Assembly (NCBI RefSeq): GCF_026341775.1
Contig: NZ_JAPEOB010000003.1
Coordinates: forward strand, 682,001-746,000
DNA: 64,000 nt
Reading direction: 5' to 3'
Source of the DNA: Streptomyces sp. NBC_00654
GTDB lineage: Bacteria; Actinomycetota; Actinomycetes; Streptomycetales; Streptomycetaceae
Of this stretch, positions 24,127 through 35,300 are shown one piece after another. The number at the start of each line of letters is the position of its first letter. Position 1 is the first letter of the stretch. Made by a program: the position numbers and the translations under genes. The notes under the pieces were generated by a model, which had not been told where the DNA came from, did not search any database, and saw only the letters and a program-made list of their open reading frames with translations.

Positions 24127-25626
24127 TTGTCGCACACCACCAACGACACCGAGTCGACACAGCCCCCGCCCGGGGACGACCACGCCTTCTTCGGCCAGCC
24201 ACGGGGGCTGATGACCCTGTCCGGCCTGGAGGTCTGGGAGCGCTTCTCGTTCCTGGGCATGCAGGCGATCCTGGTTCTCTTCTTCGCCGATACGGTGTCG
24301 AACGGCGGCATGGGGATGGACGCCGGCACCGCCGCCTCCGTCTCCGCCGCCTACGGCACCCTGGTCTATCTGGTCTCCGTGGCCGGAGGCTGGCTCGCCG
24401 ACCGCATTCTGGGCTCGTACCGCGCCGTCCTGTACGGCGGCATCCTCATCGCCTGCGGCCATTATTCGATGGCCGTGCCCACCGACACCATGACCTGGGT
24501 CGGCCTGGGCCTGATCAGCGCCGGAACGGGTCTGCTCAAGCCCAATGTCGCCTCCATGGTCGGCAAGCTCTACCGCACCGACGACGAGCGGCGCGACGCC
24601 GGGTTCGCCCTCTACTACATGGCCATCAACATCGGCGCCTTCGCCGGTCCGCTGATCACCGGCTGGCTCGGTGACCACGCGAGCTGGCACTGGGGCTTCT
24701 CGGCCGCCGCCGTCGGTATGACGCTCGGCCTCATCCAGTACGTGGCGGGCCGGCGTCACCTGGCCGGGCGTAAGCACAGCGCCGAGTTCCCGCTCGCCCC
24801 CGCGCCGATGCGCCGCGCCGTGCGGCTGATCGTCGTCGGGGCCGTCGTCGTCGCCGTCCTCGCCACCGCGCTGGTGCTGGCCGGCTGGCTCACGATGGAC
24901 CGGTTCGTCGATGTGCTCACCGTGATCTCGGTGATCGCCCCGGTCGTCTACTTCGTGGTCATGTTCAGGAGCCCCCGGGTGACCGCGGAGGAACGCGGCA
25001 GGCTGCGCCCGTACGTGGTGCTGTTCCTGGGTTCCGTCGTCTTCAACTTCATCCTCTTCCAGGCGTACTCGACGATGATGCTGCTCGCGTCGACCAACGC
25101 CCGTACCGAGATCTTCGGCTTCCACTTCCCGGCCAGCTGGTACGCCTCCGCGCTCGGCGCCTTCGAGGTCGCGCTGGCGCCCGTCGTCGCCGCCGTCTGG
25201 GCCCGGATGGGCACCCGCCAGCCGCACGCCTCCAACAAGATCGCGTTCGGCGTGATCCTCGGCGGGCTCTCGTTCCTGCTGATGGTCCTGCCCACGTCCG
25301 GGCACGCCGACGACACGTACAAGATGGCCGCCTGGTGGATCGTCGGCTCGTACCTGCTGCTGGGGCTCGGCGACATCCTGCTGGAGACCTCCGGCATGTC
25401 CGCCACGACGAAGCTCGCCCCCAAGGCCTTCGCCAGCCAGACGATGGCGCTGTGGTTCCTGTCGCTGGCCCTCGCCAACGGCATCCAGGCGCAGATCGTG
25501 AAGCTGTACGGCGAGGTCTCCAACCCCGCCTACTTCGGTGTCAACGGTGCGATCGCGGTGGTGGCCGGTGTGGCGATGATCGCCGCCGCCCCCTGGCTCA
25601 AGCGCACCATGCACCCCGTCCACTGA
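24127..25626 (+). CDS. POT/PTR-family oligopeptide transporter
   Basis: A 499-residue proton-coupled peptide permease with 12-14 helices. FFGQPRGLMTLSGLEVWERFSFLGMQAILVLFF and the family signature GLLKPNVASMVGKLYRTDDERRDAGFALYYMAINIGAFAGPLITGWLGD are characteristic. The TTG start was chosen because AGGAG lies 8 nt upstream; no better ATG/GTG is near. It imports di- and tripeptides at the cytoplasmic membrane. The next gene, only 9 nt away, is an S15/CocE-type hydrolase that could process imported peptides or other amides. Confidence 0.93.
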   Translation: MSHTTNDTESTQPPPGDDHAFFGQPRGLMTLSGLEVWERFSFLGMQAILVLFFADTVSNGGMGMDAGTAASVSAAYGTLVYLVSVAGGWLADRILGSYRAVLYGGILIACGHYSMAVPTDTMTWVGLGLISAGTGLLKPNVASMVGKLYRTDDERRDAGFALYYMAINIGAFAGPLITGWLGDHASWHWGFSAAAVGMTLGLIQYVAGRRHLAGRKHSAEFPLAPAPMRRAVRLIVVGAVVVAVLATALVLAGWLTMDRFVDVLTVISVIAPVVYFVVMFRSPRVTAEERGRLRPYVVLFLGSVVFNFILFQAYSTMMLLASTNARTEIFGFHFPASWYASALGAFEVALAPVVAAVWARMGTRQPHASNKIAFGVILGGLSFLLMVLPTSGHADDTYKMAAWWIVGSYLLLGLGDILLETSGMSATTKLAPKAFASQTMALWFLSLALANGIQAQIVKLYGEVSNPAYFGVNGAIAVVAGVAMIAAAPWLKRTMHPVH

Positions 25627-25635
25627 GGTACCGCC

Positions 25636-27630
25636 ATGCACATCAGCACCGAGTTCCCGTACGAGACGACCCGCGAGGACGTCTGCATCCCGCTGCCGGA
25701 CGGAACGCAGCTGTACGCCCGGATCTGGCGGCCGCTGACCGACGAGCCCGTCCCCGCCCTCCTGGAGTACCTGCCCTACCGGCTGAGCGACTGGACGGCG
25801 CCCCGCGACTGGCAGCGCCACCCCTGGTACGCGGGCCACGGCTACGCCTCCGTACGGGTCGACGTCCGGGGCCACGGCAACAGCGAGGGCATGCCGGGCG
25901 ACGAGTACGACGCGACCGAACTGGACGACGGGGTCGCCGTCATCCACTGGCTGGCCCAGCAGGAGTGGTGCTCCGGCCGGGTCGGCATGTTCGGCATCTC
26001 CTGGGGCGGCTTCAACTCGCTCCAGATCGCCGCGCTCGCCCCCGAGCCGCTGAAGGCGATCGTCACCGTCTGCTCGGCCGACGACCGCTACGACAACGAC
26101 GTCCACTACATGGGCGGCTCCGTCCTCGCCGTCGACATGCACGCCTGGGCGGCCACCATGCTCGCCTTCGTCTCCCGGCCACCGGACCCGGCCCAGGTCG
26201 GCGACGGCTGGAAGGCCATGTGGCTCAAGCGGCTGGAGGCGGTCGACCCCTTCATCCACACCTGGCTGGCCCACCAGACCCGCGACGACTACTGGAAGCA
26301 CGGCAGCGTCTGCGAGGACTACGGCGCCATCAAGGCGAACGTCCTCGCGGTGGGCGGCTGGCACGACCCGTACCGCGACACCGTCCTCCGGCTCGTCGAG
26401 CACCTAGGCCCCGGGCAGGTCCGCGGGCTGATCGGGCCGTGGTCGCACCAGTACCCGGACCGCGGGCTGCCGCCGGGACCGGCGATCGGCTTCCTCCAGG
26501 AGACGCTGCGCTGGTGGGACCAGCACCTCAAGGGCAAGGACACCGGGGTGATGGCGGAGCCGCTGCTGCGGTCCTGGATCAGCGGCTCGCACCCGCCCGC
26601 CACGGTGTACGAGACGCTGCCCGGCCGCTGGGTCGGTGACGCGAGCTGGCCCTCGGAGAACGTGGCGCCGGTCGCGTACGCCCTCCAGGGCGGCGCCCGG
26701 ATCGTGCGCTCGCCGCAGCAGACCGGGGTGGACGCGGGCCGCTTCTTCCCGTTCGGCAACGACGCCGACCTGCCGCCCGACCAGCGCGACGAGGACGCCA
26801 AGTCGGTGTCGTTCGAGTTCCCCGTCGAGAACGCCCCCATCGAGATCCTGGGCCGCCCCCGGGTGAAGCTCCGGATCCGGATGGACGTGCCGCGCGGCCA
26901 GGCCATCGCCCGGCTGTGCGATGTGGCCCCGGACGGCTCCTCCACGCTGGTCACCCGCGGCGTCCTCAACCTCTCGGCCCGGCACGGACGCGACCGCTGC
27001 GAGGACTGGCCCGTCGGCGCGACCGAGGACGTGACCTTCGAGCTGAACGGCATCGGACACACCTTCCCGCCCGGACACCGGATCAGGCTCGCGGTCTCCT
27101 CCTCGTACTGGCCCTGGATCTGGCCGCAGGCCGGCTCGGCGGGCTTCACCCTCGACGCGGACGGCAGCTTCGTCGAACTCCCGGTGCGCCGCCGCACGGA
27201 GGACCCGGCGATCACCTTCGGGGCACCGGAGCAGTCCGAACCGCTGGGCGTCGTCCACCCGGTCACCCTCGACGAACAGCGCCCCGAGCGGCTGGTGGTC
27301 CGCGACGTCGCCAAGGGCGAATGGCGGATGGAGGTCGACCCGAGGTACGGCGGCACCCGGGTCTACCCGGACGGGCTCGAATTCACCGAGGACGCGGTCG
27401 AGACGTACACGATCCAGGAGGACGACCCGCTCTCCGCCCGGACCCGCTCCGACTGGACGATCCGGCTCCACCGGCCCGAGATGGCCTGGGACGTGCGGAT
27501 CGAGACCCGCTCCGAGATCAGCGCGGACGCGGACGACTTCATCACCTCCAACGAGGTGGTCTGCAAGGACGGTGGCGAGGTCGTCTTCCACCGCACCTGG
27601 GAGAAGCGCATTCCGCGCACGGCGGGGTAA
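25636..27630 (+). CDS. CocE/NonD-family (S15-like) hydrolase
   Basis: A 664-residue alpha/beta-hydrolase. The nucleophile elbow is FGISWGGFNS (Ser122). Later come an Asp region GGWHDPYRDT and a His in IGPWSHQYPDRG. The C-terminal jelly-roll (VKLRIRMDVPRGQAIARLCDVAPDGSSTLVTRGVLNLS...FPPGHRIRLAVSSSYWPWIWPQ) matches the X-Pro dipeptidyl-peptidase/CocE C-terminal domain. No signal peptide, so cytosolic. The gene begins 9 nt after a peptide transporter and ends with a hairpin, making a two-gene operon. Cleavage of X-Pro peptides or acylated amides/esters is the family's chemistry; the substrate is not fixed by sequence. Confidence 0.91.
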   Translation: MHISTEFPYETTREDVCIPLPDGTQLYARIWRPLTDEPVPALLEYLPYRLSDWTAPRDWQRHPWYAGHGYASVRVDVRGHGNSEGMPGDEYDATELDDGVAVIHWLAQQEWCSGRVGMFGISWGGFNSLQIAALAPEPLKAIVTVCSADDRYDNDVHYMGGSVLAVDMHAWAATMLAFVSRPPDPAQVGDGWKAMWLKRLEAVDPFIHTWLAHQTRDDYWKHGSVCEDYGAIKANVLAVGGWHDPYRDTVLRLVEHLGPGQVRGLIGPWSHQYPDRGLPPGPAIGFLQETLRWWDQHLKGKDTGVMAEPLLRSWISGSHPPATVYETLPGRWVGDASWPSENVAPVAYALQGGARIVRSPQQTGVDAGRFFPFGNDADLPPDQRDEDAKSVSFEFPVENAPIEILGRPRVKLRIRMDVPRGQAIARLCDVAPDGSSTLVTRGVLNLSARHGRDRCEDWPVGATEDVTFELNGIGHTFPPGHRIRLAVSSSYWPWIWPQAGSAGFTLDADGSFVELPVRRRTEDPAITFGAPEQSEPLGVVHPVTLDEQRPERLVVRDVAKGEWRMEVDPRYGGTRVYPDGLEFTEDAVETYTIQEDDPLSARTRSDWTIRLHRPEMAWDVRIETRSEISADADDFITSNEVVCKDGGEVVFHRTWEKRIPRTAG

Positions 27631-27648
27631 GCCGCCCGGAGGTACGCG

Positions 27649-27676
27649 TGGGGCATCCGGATTTCCGGGTGCCCCA
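27649..27676 (+). terminator. Terminator after the transporter/hydrolase operon
   Basis: TGGGGCATCCGGA and TCCGGGTGCCCCA form a 13-bp stem (one G-U pair) with a 2-nt TT spacer, 19 nt after the hydrolase stop. Confidence 0.75.
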
Positions 27677-27777
27677 CAGAACTTTCCGGGCATTGCGCAT
27701 AGTTGGGGCACTGCCGCGGGGTAGGCGCACCGACGTAACGTGTCCCCCAAGCGACCTGGAAAGCGAGGCAGCAACAC

Positions 27778-29007
27778 ATGTCCGAGCAGAGCAGCCCGCT
27801 CGATCTGGCCGAGGGCGATCCCTTCGGCCCGCACAACCTTCCGTACGGAGTGTTCTCCACCCCCGGCCACCCCGACGACCGCCGGGTCGGCGTCCGCATC
27901 GGCAACCACGTACTGGACGCCGGAGCGGCCGCACACGCGCTCGGCTCGCCCTACGCCCAGCTGCTGGCCCAGCCCAGCCTGACCCCGCTGCTCGCGGCCG
28001 GGCGCACGGCCTGGCGCGACGTACGGCGGGCGCTCACCGCCTGGGTGAGCGTCCCGGCCCACCGCGCGGACATCGAGCCGCTGCTGCACCCCGTCGACGC
28101 GGTGACGCTGCACCTCCCCTACGAGGTCGCGGACTACGTCGACTTCTACGCGAGCGAGCACCACGCCACCAACGTCGGCCGGATCTTCCGCCCGGACGGC
28201 GACGCGCTGACGCCCAACTGGAAGCACCTGCCGATCGGTTACCACGGCCGGGCGGGCACGGTCGTCGTCTCCGGTACGGATGTGGTGCGGCCCGCCGGCC
28301 AGCGCAAGGCCCCCTCCGACCCGGCGCCGGTCTTCGGCCCCTCGGTGAAGCTGGACATCGAGGCCGAGGTCGGATTCGTCGTGGGCGTCCCCTCGGAGCA
28401 GGGCACCCCGGTCCCGCTCGGCGATTTCCGCGAGCATGTCTTCGGGCTCTCGCTGCTCAACGACTGGTCGGCGCGCGACATCCAGGCCTGGGAGTACGTG
28501 CCGCTGGGCCCGTTCCTCGGCAAGTCCTTCGCCACCTCCGTATCGGCGTGGGTGACCCCGCTGGAGGCCCTGGACGCGGCCCGCACCGCACCGCCCGCCC
28601 GTGACTTCCCGCTCCTGCCCTACCTCGACGACGCGCGGGAGGAGGAGCCGGGCGGCATCGACCTGCGGATCTCCGTCGCGATCAACGGACAGGTGGTCGC
28701 GGAGCCGCCGTTCTCCTCCATGTACTGGACGGCGGCCCAGCAGCTGGCGCAGATGACGGTGAACGGCGCCTCGCTGCGCACCGGCGATCTGTACGGCTCC
28801 GGCACCGTCAGCGGCGCCGAACCGGGCCAGCGCGGCTCCCTGCTCGAACTCACCTGGAACGGCCGCGACCCGCTGGACCTGCCCGAGGGCAAGCGGACGT
28901 TCCTGGAGGACGGCGACACGGTGACGCTGACCGCCTGGGCCCCGGGCCCGGACGGGACGCGCGTCGGCCTCGGCGAGGTGACCGGCCGGATCGTTCCCGC
29001 GCCATGA
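27778..29007 (+). CDS. fahA: Fumarylacetoacetase
   Basis: A 409-residue hydrolase that cleaves fumarylacetoacetate to fumarate and acetoacetate, the last step of tyrosine/homogentisate breakdown. The N-terminal SH3-like domain is followed by the catalytic domain: DFYASEHHATNVGRIFRP (metal Asp and the catalytic His region), YHGRAGTVVVSG, EAEVGFVVG (metal Glu residues) and LLNDWSARDIQAWEYVPLGPF (metal Asp). Full length. GCGAGG lies 11 nt before the ATG. Other tyrosine-catabolic genes are not adjacent, so the pathway is split on the chromosome. An elaborate hairpin follows. Confidence 0.95.
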   Translation: MSEQSSPLDLAEGDPFGPHNLPYGVFSTPGHPDDRRVGVRIGNHVLDAGAAAHALGSPYAQLLAQPSLTPLLAAGRTAWRDVRRALTAWVSVPAHRADIEPLLHPVDAVTLHLPYEVADYVDFYASEHHATNVGRIFRPDGDALTPNWKHLPIGYHGRAGTVVVSGTDVVRPAGQRKAPSDPAPVFGPSVKLDIEAEVGFVVGVPSEQGTPVPLGDFREHVFGLSLLNDWSARDIQAWEYVPLGPFLGKSFATSVSAWVTPLEALDAARTAPPARDFPLLPYLDDAREEEPGGIDLRISVAINGQVVAEPPFSSMYWTAAQQLAQMTVNGASLRTGDLYGSGTVSGAEPGQRGSLLELTWNGRDPLDLPEGKRTFLEDGDTVTLTAWAPGPDGTRVGLGEVTGRIVPAP

Positions 29008-29014
29008 CCCCGGA

Positions 29015-29071
29015 CACACCCGGACCGACGCTCCCCGGGGAGCTGCTGCCCGTCGGCTCGGTCCGGGTGTG
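29015..29071 (+). terminator. Nested hairpin terminator after fahA
   Basis: CACACCCGGACCGA and its perfect complement form a 14-bp outer stem; the 29-nt interior holds a second perfect palindrome, CTCCCCGGGGAG. It begins 7 nt after the fahA stop. The two-stem layout is unusual for a simple terminator. Confidence 0.75.
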
Positions 29072-29092
29072 ACGGTGCACGCCGAACCCCGC

Positions 29093-29143
29093 ACGGGCGG
29101 GGGCCCGGGGCGGGTGCGGGGGGGGGCTGGTGCGGGGCGGGCA
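29093..29143 (+). other. G-run cluster with quadruplex potential
   Basis: Several runs of three or more G on the plus strand, including one of nine G (29118-29126), within about 50 nt. No gene is seen in the 244 bp between fahA and the Uma2-like gene. The region could form a G-quadruplex and would be a slippage-prone site. Confidence 0.6.
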
Positions 29144-29251
29144 GGACCGGTGGTCAGCGGCGTGCGATGCGTTCACACGTTCGGGGGAGCCGTCCGGTTC
29201 CCGGCGGATGCGCTGGTCGGACCCGCGAGACTCCGTCCCATGGGAGCACTG

Positions 29252-29860
29252 ATGAGCGTCGAACCCGAGGCCCCCGAGCCGCGGTGGGCGGTTCCGCCCG
29301 AGGGCGGCTGGACCGCCGATGACCTGGACACACTCCCGAATCTGCCTCCGCACACGGAGCTGATCGACGGGAGCCTCGTTTTCGTGACTCCGCAGACCTT
29401 GTTCCATTCACGGGCGGTCGACTTCTTCGAATGGCGGCTGCAGTCGCTTGCCCCGCCCGAGCTGGAGGTGGTGCGCGAGTTCACCATCGACATCGACCGC
29501 TACAACCGGCCCGAGCCCGATGTGATCGTCATCGACGGTGAGATCATCAGTGATCCGGACCAGACCCGGTTCCCCGCCGGTTCGGTGCGTCTCGCCATCG
29601 AGGTCGTCTGCCCCGAGTCCCGGTCGCGCGACCGGGAGACCAAGCCCGTGAAGTACGCCCGTGCGACCATTCCCCACTACTGGCGGGTCGAGAACCACGA
29701 CGGGCGGGCCGTGGTCTATGTCTTCGAGCGGGAACCGGCCACCGGCGCCTACACCTCGACCGGGATCTTCCACGACCGGATGAAGGTGTCCGTGCCCTTC
29801 CCCGTCGATCTGGACCTCACCGCGATCACCCCTCGCCGACGGGCAATGGACCTGGGTTAG
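29252..29860 (+). CDS. Uma2-family (DUF820) nuclease-fold protein
   Basis: A 202-residue protein of the Uma2 family, which has a PD-(D/E)XK-like fold. Typical segments: YxxLPNLPPHTELIDGSLVFVTPQTLFHSRAVDFFEWRL, then the acidic core RPEPDVIVID (Asp), VRLAIEVVCPESRSRDRETKPVKYARATIPHYWRVE (Glu and Lys). GGGAG lies just upstream of the chosen ATG; an in-frame ATG 4 codons earlier is the alternative. Uma2 proteins occur in many copies in Streptomyces and cyanobacteria; a restriction-endonuclease-like role has been proposed but not shown. Stands alone and converges on recQ. Confidence 0.9.
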   Translation: MSVEPEAPEPRWAVPPEGGWTADDLDTLPNLPPHTELIDGSLVFVTPQTLFHSRAVDFFEWRLQSLAPPELEVVREFTIDIDRYNRPEPDVIVIDGEIISDPDQTRFPAGSVRLAIEVVCPESRSRDRETKPVKYARATIPHYWRVENHDGRAVVYVFEREPATGAYTSTGIFHDRMKVSVPFPVDLDLTAITPRRRAMDLG

Positions 29861-29890
29861 GTCCACCGCCCGCCCCGAACCGCCCGGTAC

Positions 29891-31927
<2,037 letters not shown>

Positions 31928-32006
31928 CGCTCTGTCCCTGGGTTCCGTCGCGCTACGCCCGCACCGTCCCCTGCCACGATAGGCGCCATCAGTGACAACG
32001 CCGGAC

Positions 32007-32027
32007 GGGCCCGGAAATCGGGCCCGC
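32007..32027 (-). terminator. Terminator of the nuo operon
   Basis: Two copies of CGGGCCCG separated by GAAAT form an 8-bp GC stem with a 5-nt loop, 38 nt beyond the nuoN stop on the minus strand, before recQ. Confidence 0.7.
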
Positions 32028-32065
32028 CCGGCGGGTGGGGTCGGTGACGGCCTGCCGCTCGCCGC

Positions 32066-33727
32066 TTACCGCGCGAACACTCCCGCCTGACCCGCCAGGT
32101 CCAGGAAGTACTGCGGGGCCAGGCCCAGCACCAGCGTGACCGCGACGCCGACACCGATCGTCGTCATCGTCAGCGGGGACGGGACGGCGACCGTCGGGCC
32201 GTCCGCCTTCGGCTCGCTGAAGAACATCAGGACGATGACCCGGATGTAGAAGAACGCGGCGATGGCCGAGGAGATCACACCGACCACGACCAGCGCACCC
32301 GCGCCGCTCTCCGCCGCCGCCTTGAAGACCGCGAACTTCCCGGAGAAGCCCGAGGTCAGCGGGATACCGGCGAAGGCCAGCAGGAACACCGCGAAGACCG
32401 CGGCGACCAGCGGCGAGCGCCGGCCGAGGCCGGCCCACTTGGACAGGTGCGTGGCCTCGCCGCCCGCGTCGCGGACCAGGGTGACGACGGCGAAGGCACC
32501 GACCGTCACGAAGGAGTACGCGGCGAGGTAGAAGAGGACCGAGGAGATGCCGTTCGGGTTGGTCGCGATGACACCCGAGAGGATGAAGCCCGCGTGCGCG
32601 ACGGAGGAGTAGGCCAGCATCCGCTTGATGTCGGTCTGGGTGATCGCGACGATCGCCCCGCCCAGCATCGTGAGGATGGCCACGCCCCACATGACCGGGC
32701 GCCAGTCCCAGGTGAGCCCCGGCAGCACCACGTACATCAGGCGCAGCAGCGCACCGAACGCGGCGACCTTCGTGGCCGCGGCCATGAAACCGGTGACCGG
32801 GGTCGGGGCACCCTGGTAGACGTCCGGGGTCCACATGTGGAACGGGACCGCGCCGACCTTGAAGAGCAGTCCGGTCAGCACCATCGCGCCGCCGATGAGC
32901 AGCAGCACGTCGTTGCCCATGGTGTCGGCGAGGGCCGGGTCGATCTCCAGGACGGAGCCGTCGACCACGTCGGCGATCCGGGCGTAGGAGAGGGAGCCCG
33001 CGTACCCGTACAGCAGGGCGATCCCGAACAGGAAGAACGCCGAGGAGAACGCGCCGAGCAGGAAGTACTTCACCGCGGCCTCCTGCGACAGCAGCCGCTT
33101 GCGGCGGGCGAGGGCGCACAGGAGGTAGAGCGGGAGCGAGAAGACTTCCAGGGCGATGAAGAGGGTCAGCAGATCGTTGGCGGCCGGGAAGACCAGCATG
33201 CCCGCGATGCAGAAGAGGACCAGCGGGAAGACCTCGGTCGTGGTGAAACCGGCCCTGACCGCGGCCTTCTCGCCGTCGCTGCCCGGCACGGCGCCGGCCT
33301 GTGCGACGAAGGAGTCGACCCGGTTGCCGTGCGACTCGGGGTCCAGCCGCCGCTCGGCGAAGGTGAAGACCGCCACCACCGAGACCAGCAGAATGGTGCC
33401 CTGGAGGAACAGCGTGGGGCCGTCGATCGCGATGGCCTTCATCGCCGCGAGGTGCGGCTCGGAGGCGTACCCGTCGGCCGCGAGGGCCACGACCGCGGCG
33501 AACGAGGCGGCGAGGGCCACGACGGTCAGGAAGACCTGCGTGTAGTAACGGGCCCGGCGCGGCACGAATGCCTCGACCAGGATGCCGAGGACGGCGGCGC
33601 CGATCACGATCAGCACCGGCGCCAGTTGGCCGTACTCGATGGTCGGCGCCTTGAACTTCTGGTCCGCGGCGGCCGTCGTCCACCCGCCCGCCGTCGTCCA
33701 CAGGCTGTGGACAGCTGTTGCGCTCAC
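32066..33727 (-). CDS. nuoN: NADH-quinone oxidoreductase subunit N
   Basis: A 553-residue antiporter-like membrane subunit of complex I, the last gene of the operon. About 14 helices. Conserved: PLYLLCALARRKRLLSQEAAVKYFLLGAFSSAFFLFGIALLYG, LLFKVGAVPFHMWTPDVYQGAPTPVTGFMAAATKVAAF (the Lys and HMWTPDVY of the proton channel) and TDIKRMLAYSSVAHAGFIL. The GTG start overlaps the nuoM stop as GTGA. A loop with EAHGNRVDSFVAQAGAVPGSDGEKAA-like sequence near residues 100-140 is longer than in E. coli NuoN. It pumps protons as part of the membrane arm. Confidence 0.96.
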   Translation of the reverse strand: MSATAVHSLWTTAGGWTTAAADQKFKAPTIEYGQLAPVLIVIGAAVLGILVEAFVPRRARYYTQVFLTVVALAASFAAVVALAADGYASEPHLAAMKAIAIDGPTLFLQGTILLVSVVAVFTFAERRLDPESHGNRVDSFVAQAGAVPGSDGEKAAVRAGFTTTEVFPLVLFCIAGMLVFPAANDLLTLFIALEVFSLPLYLLCALARRKRLLSQEAAVKYFLLGAFSSAFFLFGIALLYGYAGSLSYARIADVVDGSVLEIDPALADTMGNDVLLLIGGAMVLTGLLFKVGAVPFHMWTPDVYQGAPTPVTGFMAAATKVAAFGALLRLMYVVLPGLTWDWRPVMWGVAILTMLGGAIVAITQTDIKRMLAYSSVAHAGFILSGVIATNPNGISSVLFYLAAYSFVTVGAFAVVTLVRDAGGEATHLSKWAGLGRRSPLVAAVFAVFLLAFAGIPLTSGFSGKFAVFKAAAESGAGALVVVGVISSAIAAFFYIRVIVLMFFSEPKADGPTVAVPSPLTMTTIGVGVAVTLVLGLAPQYFLDLAGQAGVFAR

Positions 33728-35295
33728 TTGGCGGCCTCCACCTCGGGCTGGGGGTCCTTCTTCTGTACGTCCTGCATGGTGTGCTGCACCGCGGGGTTGA
33801 CGACCTCGGTGAGCGGCTTCGGGAAGACCCCCAGGAGGACCAGCAGCGCGATCAGCGGGAGAGCCACCACGAGCTCCCGCGCCTTGAGGTCCGGCATCCC
33901 CTGGACCGAGGCCTTGACCGGGCCGGTCATCGTGCGCTGGTAGAGGACGAGGACGTAGAGCGCGGCGAGCACGATGCCGGAGGTGGCGATGATGCCCGCC
34001 ACCGGATACGCGCTGAACGTGCCGACGAGCACCAGGAACTCGCTGACGAACGGGGCGAGGCCGGGCAGCGAGAGCGTGGCCAGACCGCCGATCAGGAAGG
34101 TCCCGGCCAGCACGGGTGCCACCTTCTGCACCCCGCCGTAGTCCGCGATGAGCCGCGAGCCGCGCCGGGTGATCAGGAACCCGGCGACCAGCAGCAGCGC
34201 GGCCGTCGAGATGCCGTGGTTGACCATGTAGAGCGTGGCGCCCGACTGGCCCTGGCTGGTCATCGCGAAGATGCCCAGGATGATGAAGCCGAAGTGCGAG
34301 ATCGAGGCGTAGGCGATCAGCCGCTTGATGTCGCGCTGGCCGACCGCGAGCAGCGCCCCGTACACGATGGAGATCAGCGCCAGGACGAGGACGACGGGCG
34401 TCGCCCACTTGCTGGCCTCCGGGAAGAGCTGGAGGCAGAAGCGGAGCATCGCGAACGTGCCGACCTTGTCGACGACCGCGGTGATCAGCACGGCGACCGG
34501 CGCGGTCGCCTCACCCATCGCATTGGGCAGCCAGGTGTGCAGCGGCCACAGCGGGGCCTTCACCGCGAAGGCGAAGAAGAACCCGAGGAACAGCCACCGC
34601 TCGGTGCTGGTCGCCATCTCCAGCGACCCGTTGGCCCGTGCCTCGGCGATCTCGGAGAGCGAGAAGGTCCCCGCGACGACGTACAGGCCGATGACCGCGG
34701 CCAGCATGATCAGGCCGCCGGCCAGGTTGTAGAGGAGGAACTTCACCGCGGCGTACGAGCGTTGCGTCGCCGCGTTCTCGTCGCTGCCGGCGTGGGCCCG
34801 GTCCCCGAAGCCGCCGATGAGGAAGTACATCGGGATGAGCATGGCTTCGAACAGGATGTAGAAGAGGAAGACGTCGGTGGCCTCGAAGGAGAGGATCACC
34901 ATCGCTTCGACCATCAGGATCAGGGCGAAGAAGCCCTGGGTGGGCCGCCAGCGCGAGGAGCGCGTCTCCAGGGGGTCGGCGTCGTTCCAGCCGGCCAGGA
35001 TGACGAAGGGGATCAGCAGGGCGGTGAGCGCGAGGAGCGCCACCCCGATGCCGTCCACGCCCAGTTCGTACCGCACTCCGAAGTCGGCGATCCAGGCGTG
35101 CGATTCGGTGAGCTGGTAGCGGGCGCCGCCGGGTTCGAAGCGGAGGAAGACGACGGCCGCCAGGACGAACGTGCCCAGCGAGAAGAGCAGCGCGAGCCAT
35201 TTGGCGGCGGTGCGCCGGGCGGCCGGGACGGCGGCGGTGACGATCGCACCGATCGCCGGGAGCGCGGCCGTCGCTGTCAGGAGAGGAAAGGACAT
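33724..35295 (-). CDS. nuoM: NADH-quinone oxidoreductase subunit M
   Basis: A 523-residue antiporter-like subunit. Signature regions: LFYILFEAMLIPMYFLIGGFG (channel Glu), VKAPLWPLHTWLPNAMGEATAPVAVLITAVVDKVGTFAMLRF, and IVYGALLAVGQRDIKRLIAYASISHFGFIILGIFA. It translocates protons in the membrane arm. The gap to nuoL is 5 nt and the stop overlaps nuoN. The final 20 residues are a charged tail (DVQKKDPQPEVEAAK). AGGAAAGG precedes the ATG. Confidence 0.96.
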   Translation of the reverse strand: MSFPLLTATAALPAIGAIVTAAVPAARRTAAKWLALLFSLGTFVLAAVVFLRFEPGGARYQLTESHAWIADFGVRYELGVDGIGVALLALTALLIPFVILAGWNDADPLETRSSRWRPTQGFFALILMVEAMVILSFEATDVFLFYILFEAMLIPMYFLIGGFGDRAHAGSDENAATQRSYAAVKFLLYNLAGGLIMLAAVIGLYVVAGTFSLSEIAEARANGSLEMATSTERWLFLGFFFAFAVKAPLWPLHTWLPNAMGEATAPVAVLITAVVDKVGTFAMLRFCLQLFPEASKWATPVVLVLALISIVYGALLAVGQRDIKRLIAYASISHFGFIILGIFAMTSQGQSGATLYMVNHGISTAALLLVAGFLITRRGSRLIADYGGVQKVAPVLAGTFLIGGLATLSLPGLAPFVSEFLVLVGTFSAYPVAGIIATSGIVLAALYVLVLYQRTMTGPVKASVQGMPDLKARELVVALPLIALLVLLGVFPKPLTEVVNPAVQHTMQDVQKKDPQPEVEAAK

Positions 35296-35300
35296 GGTGA

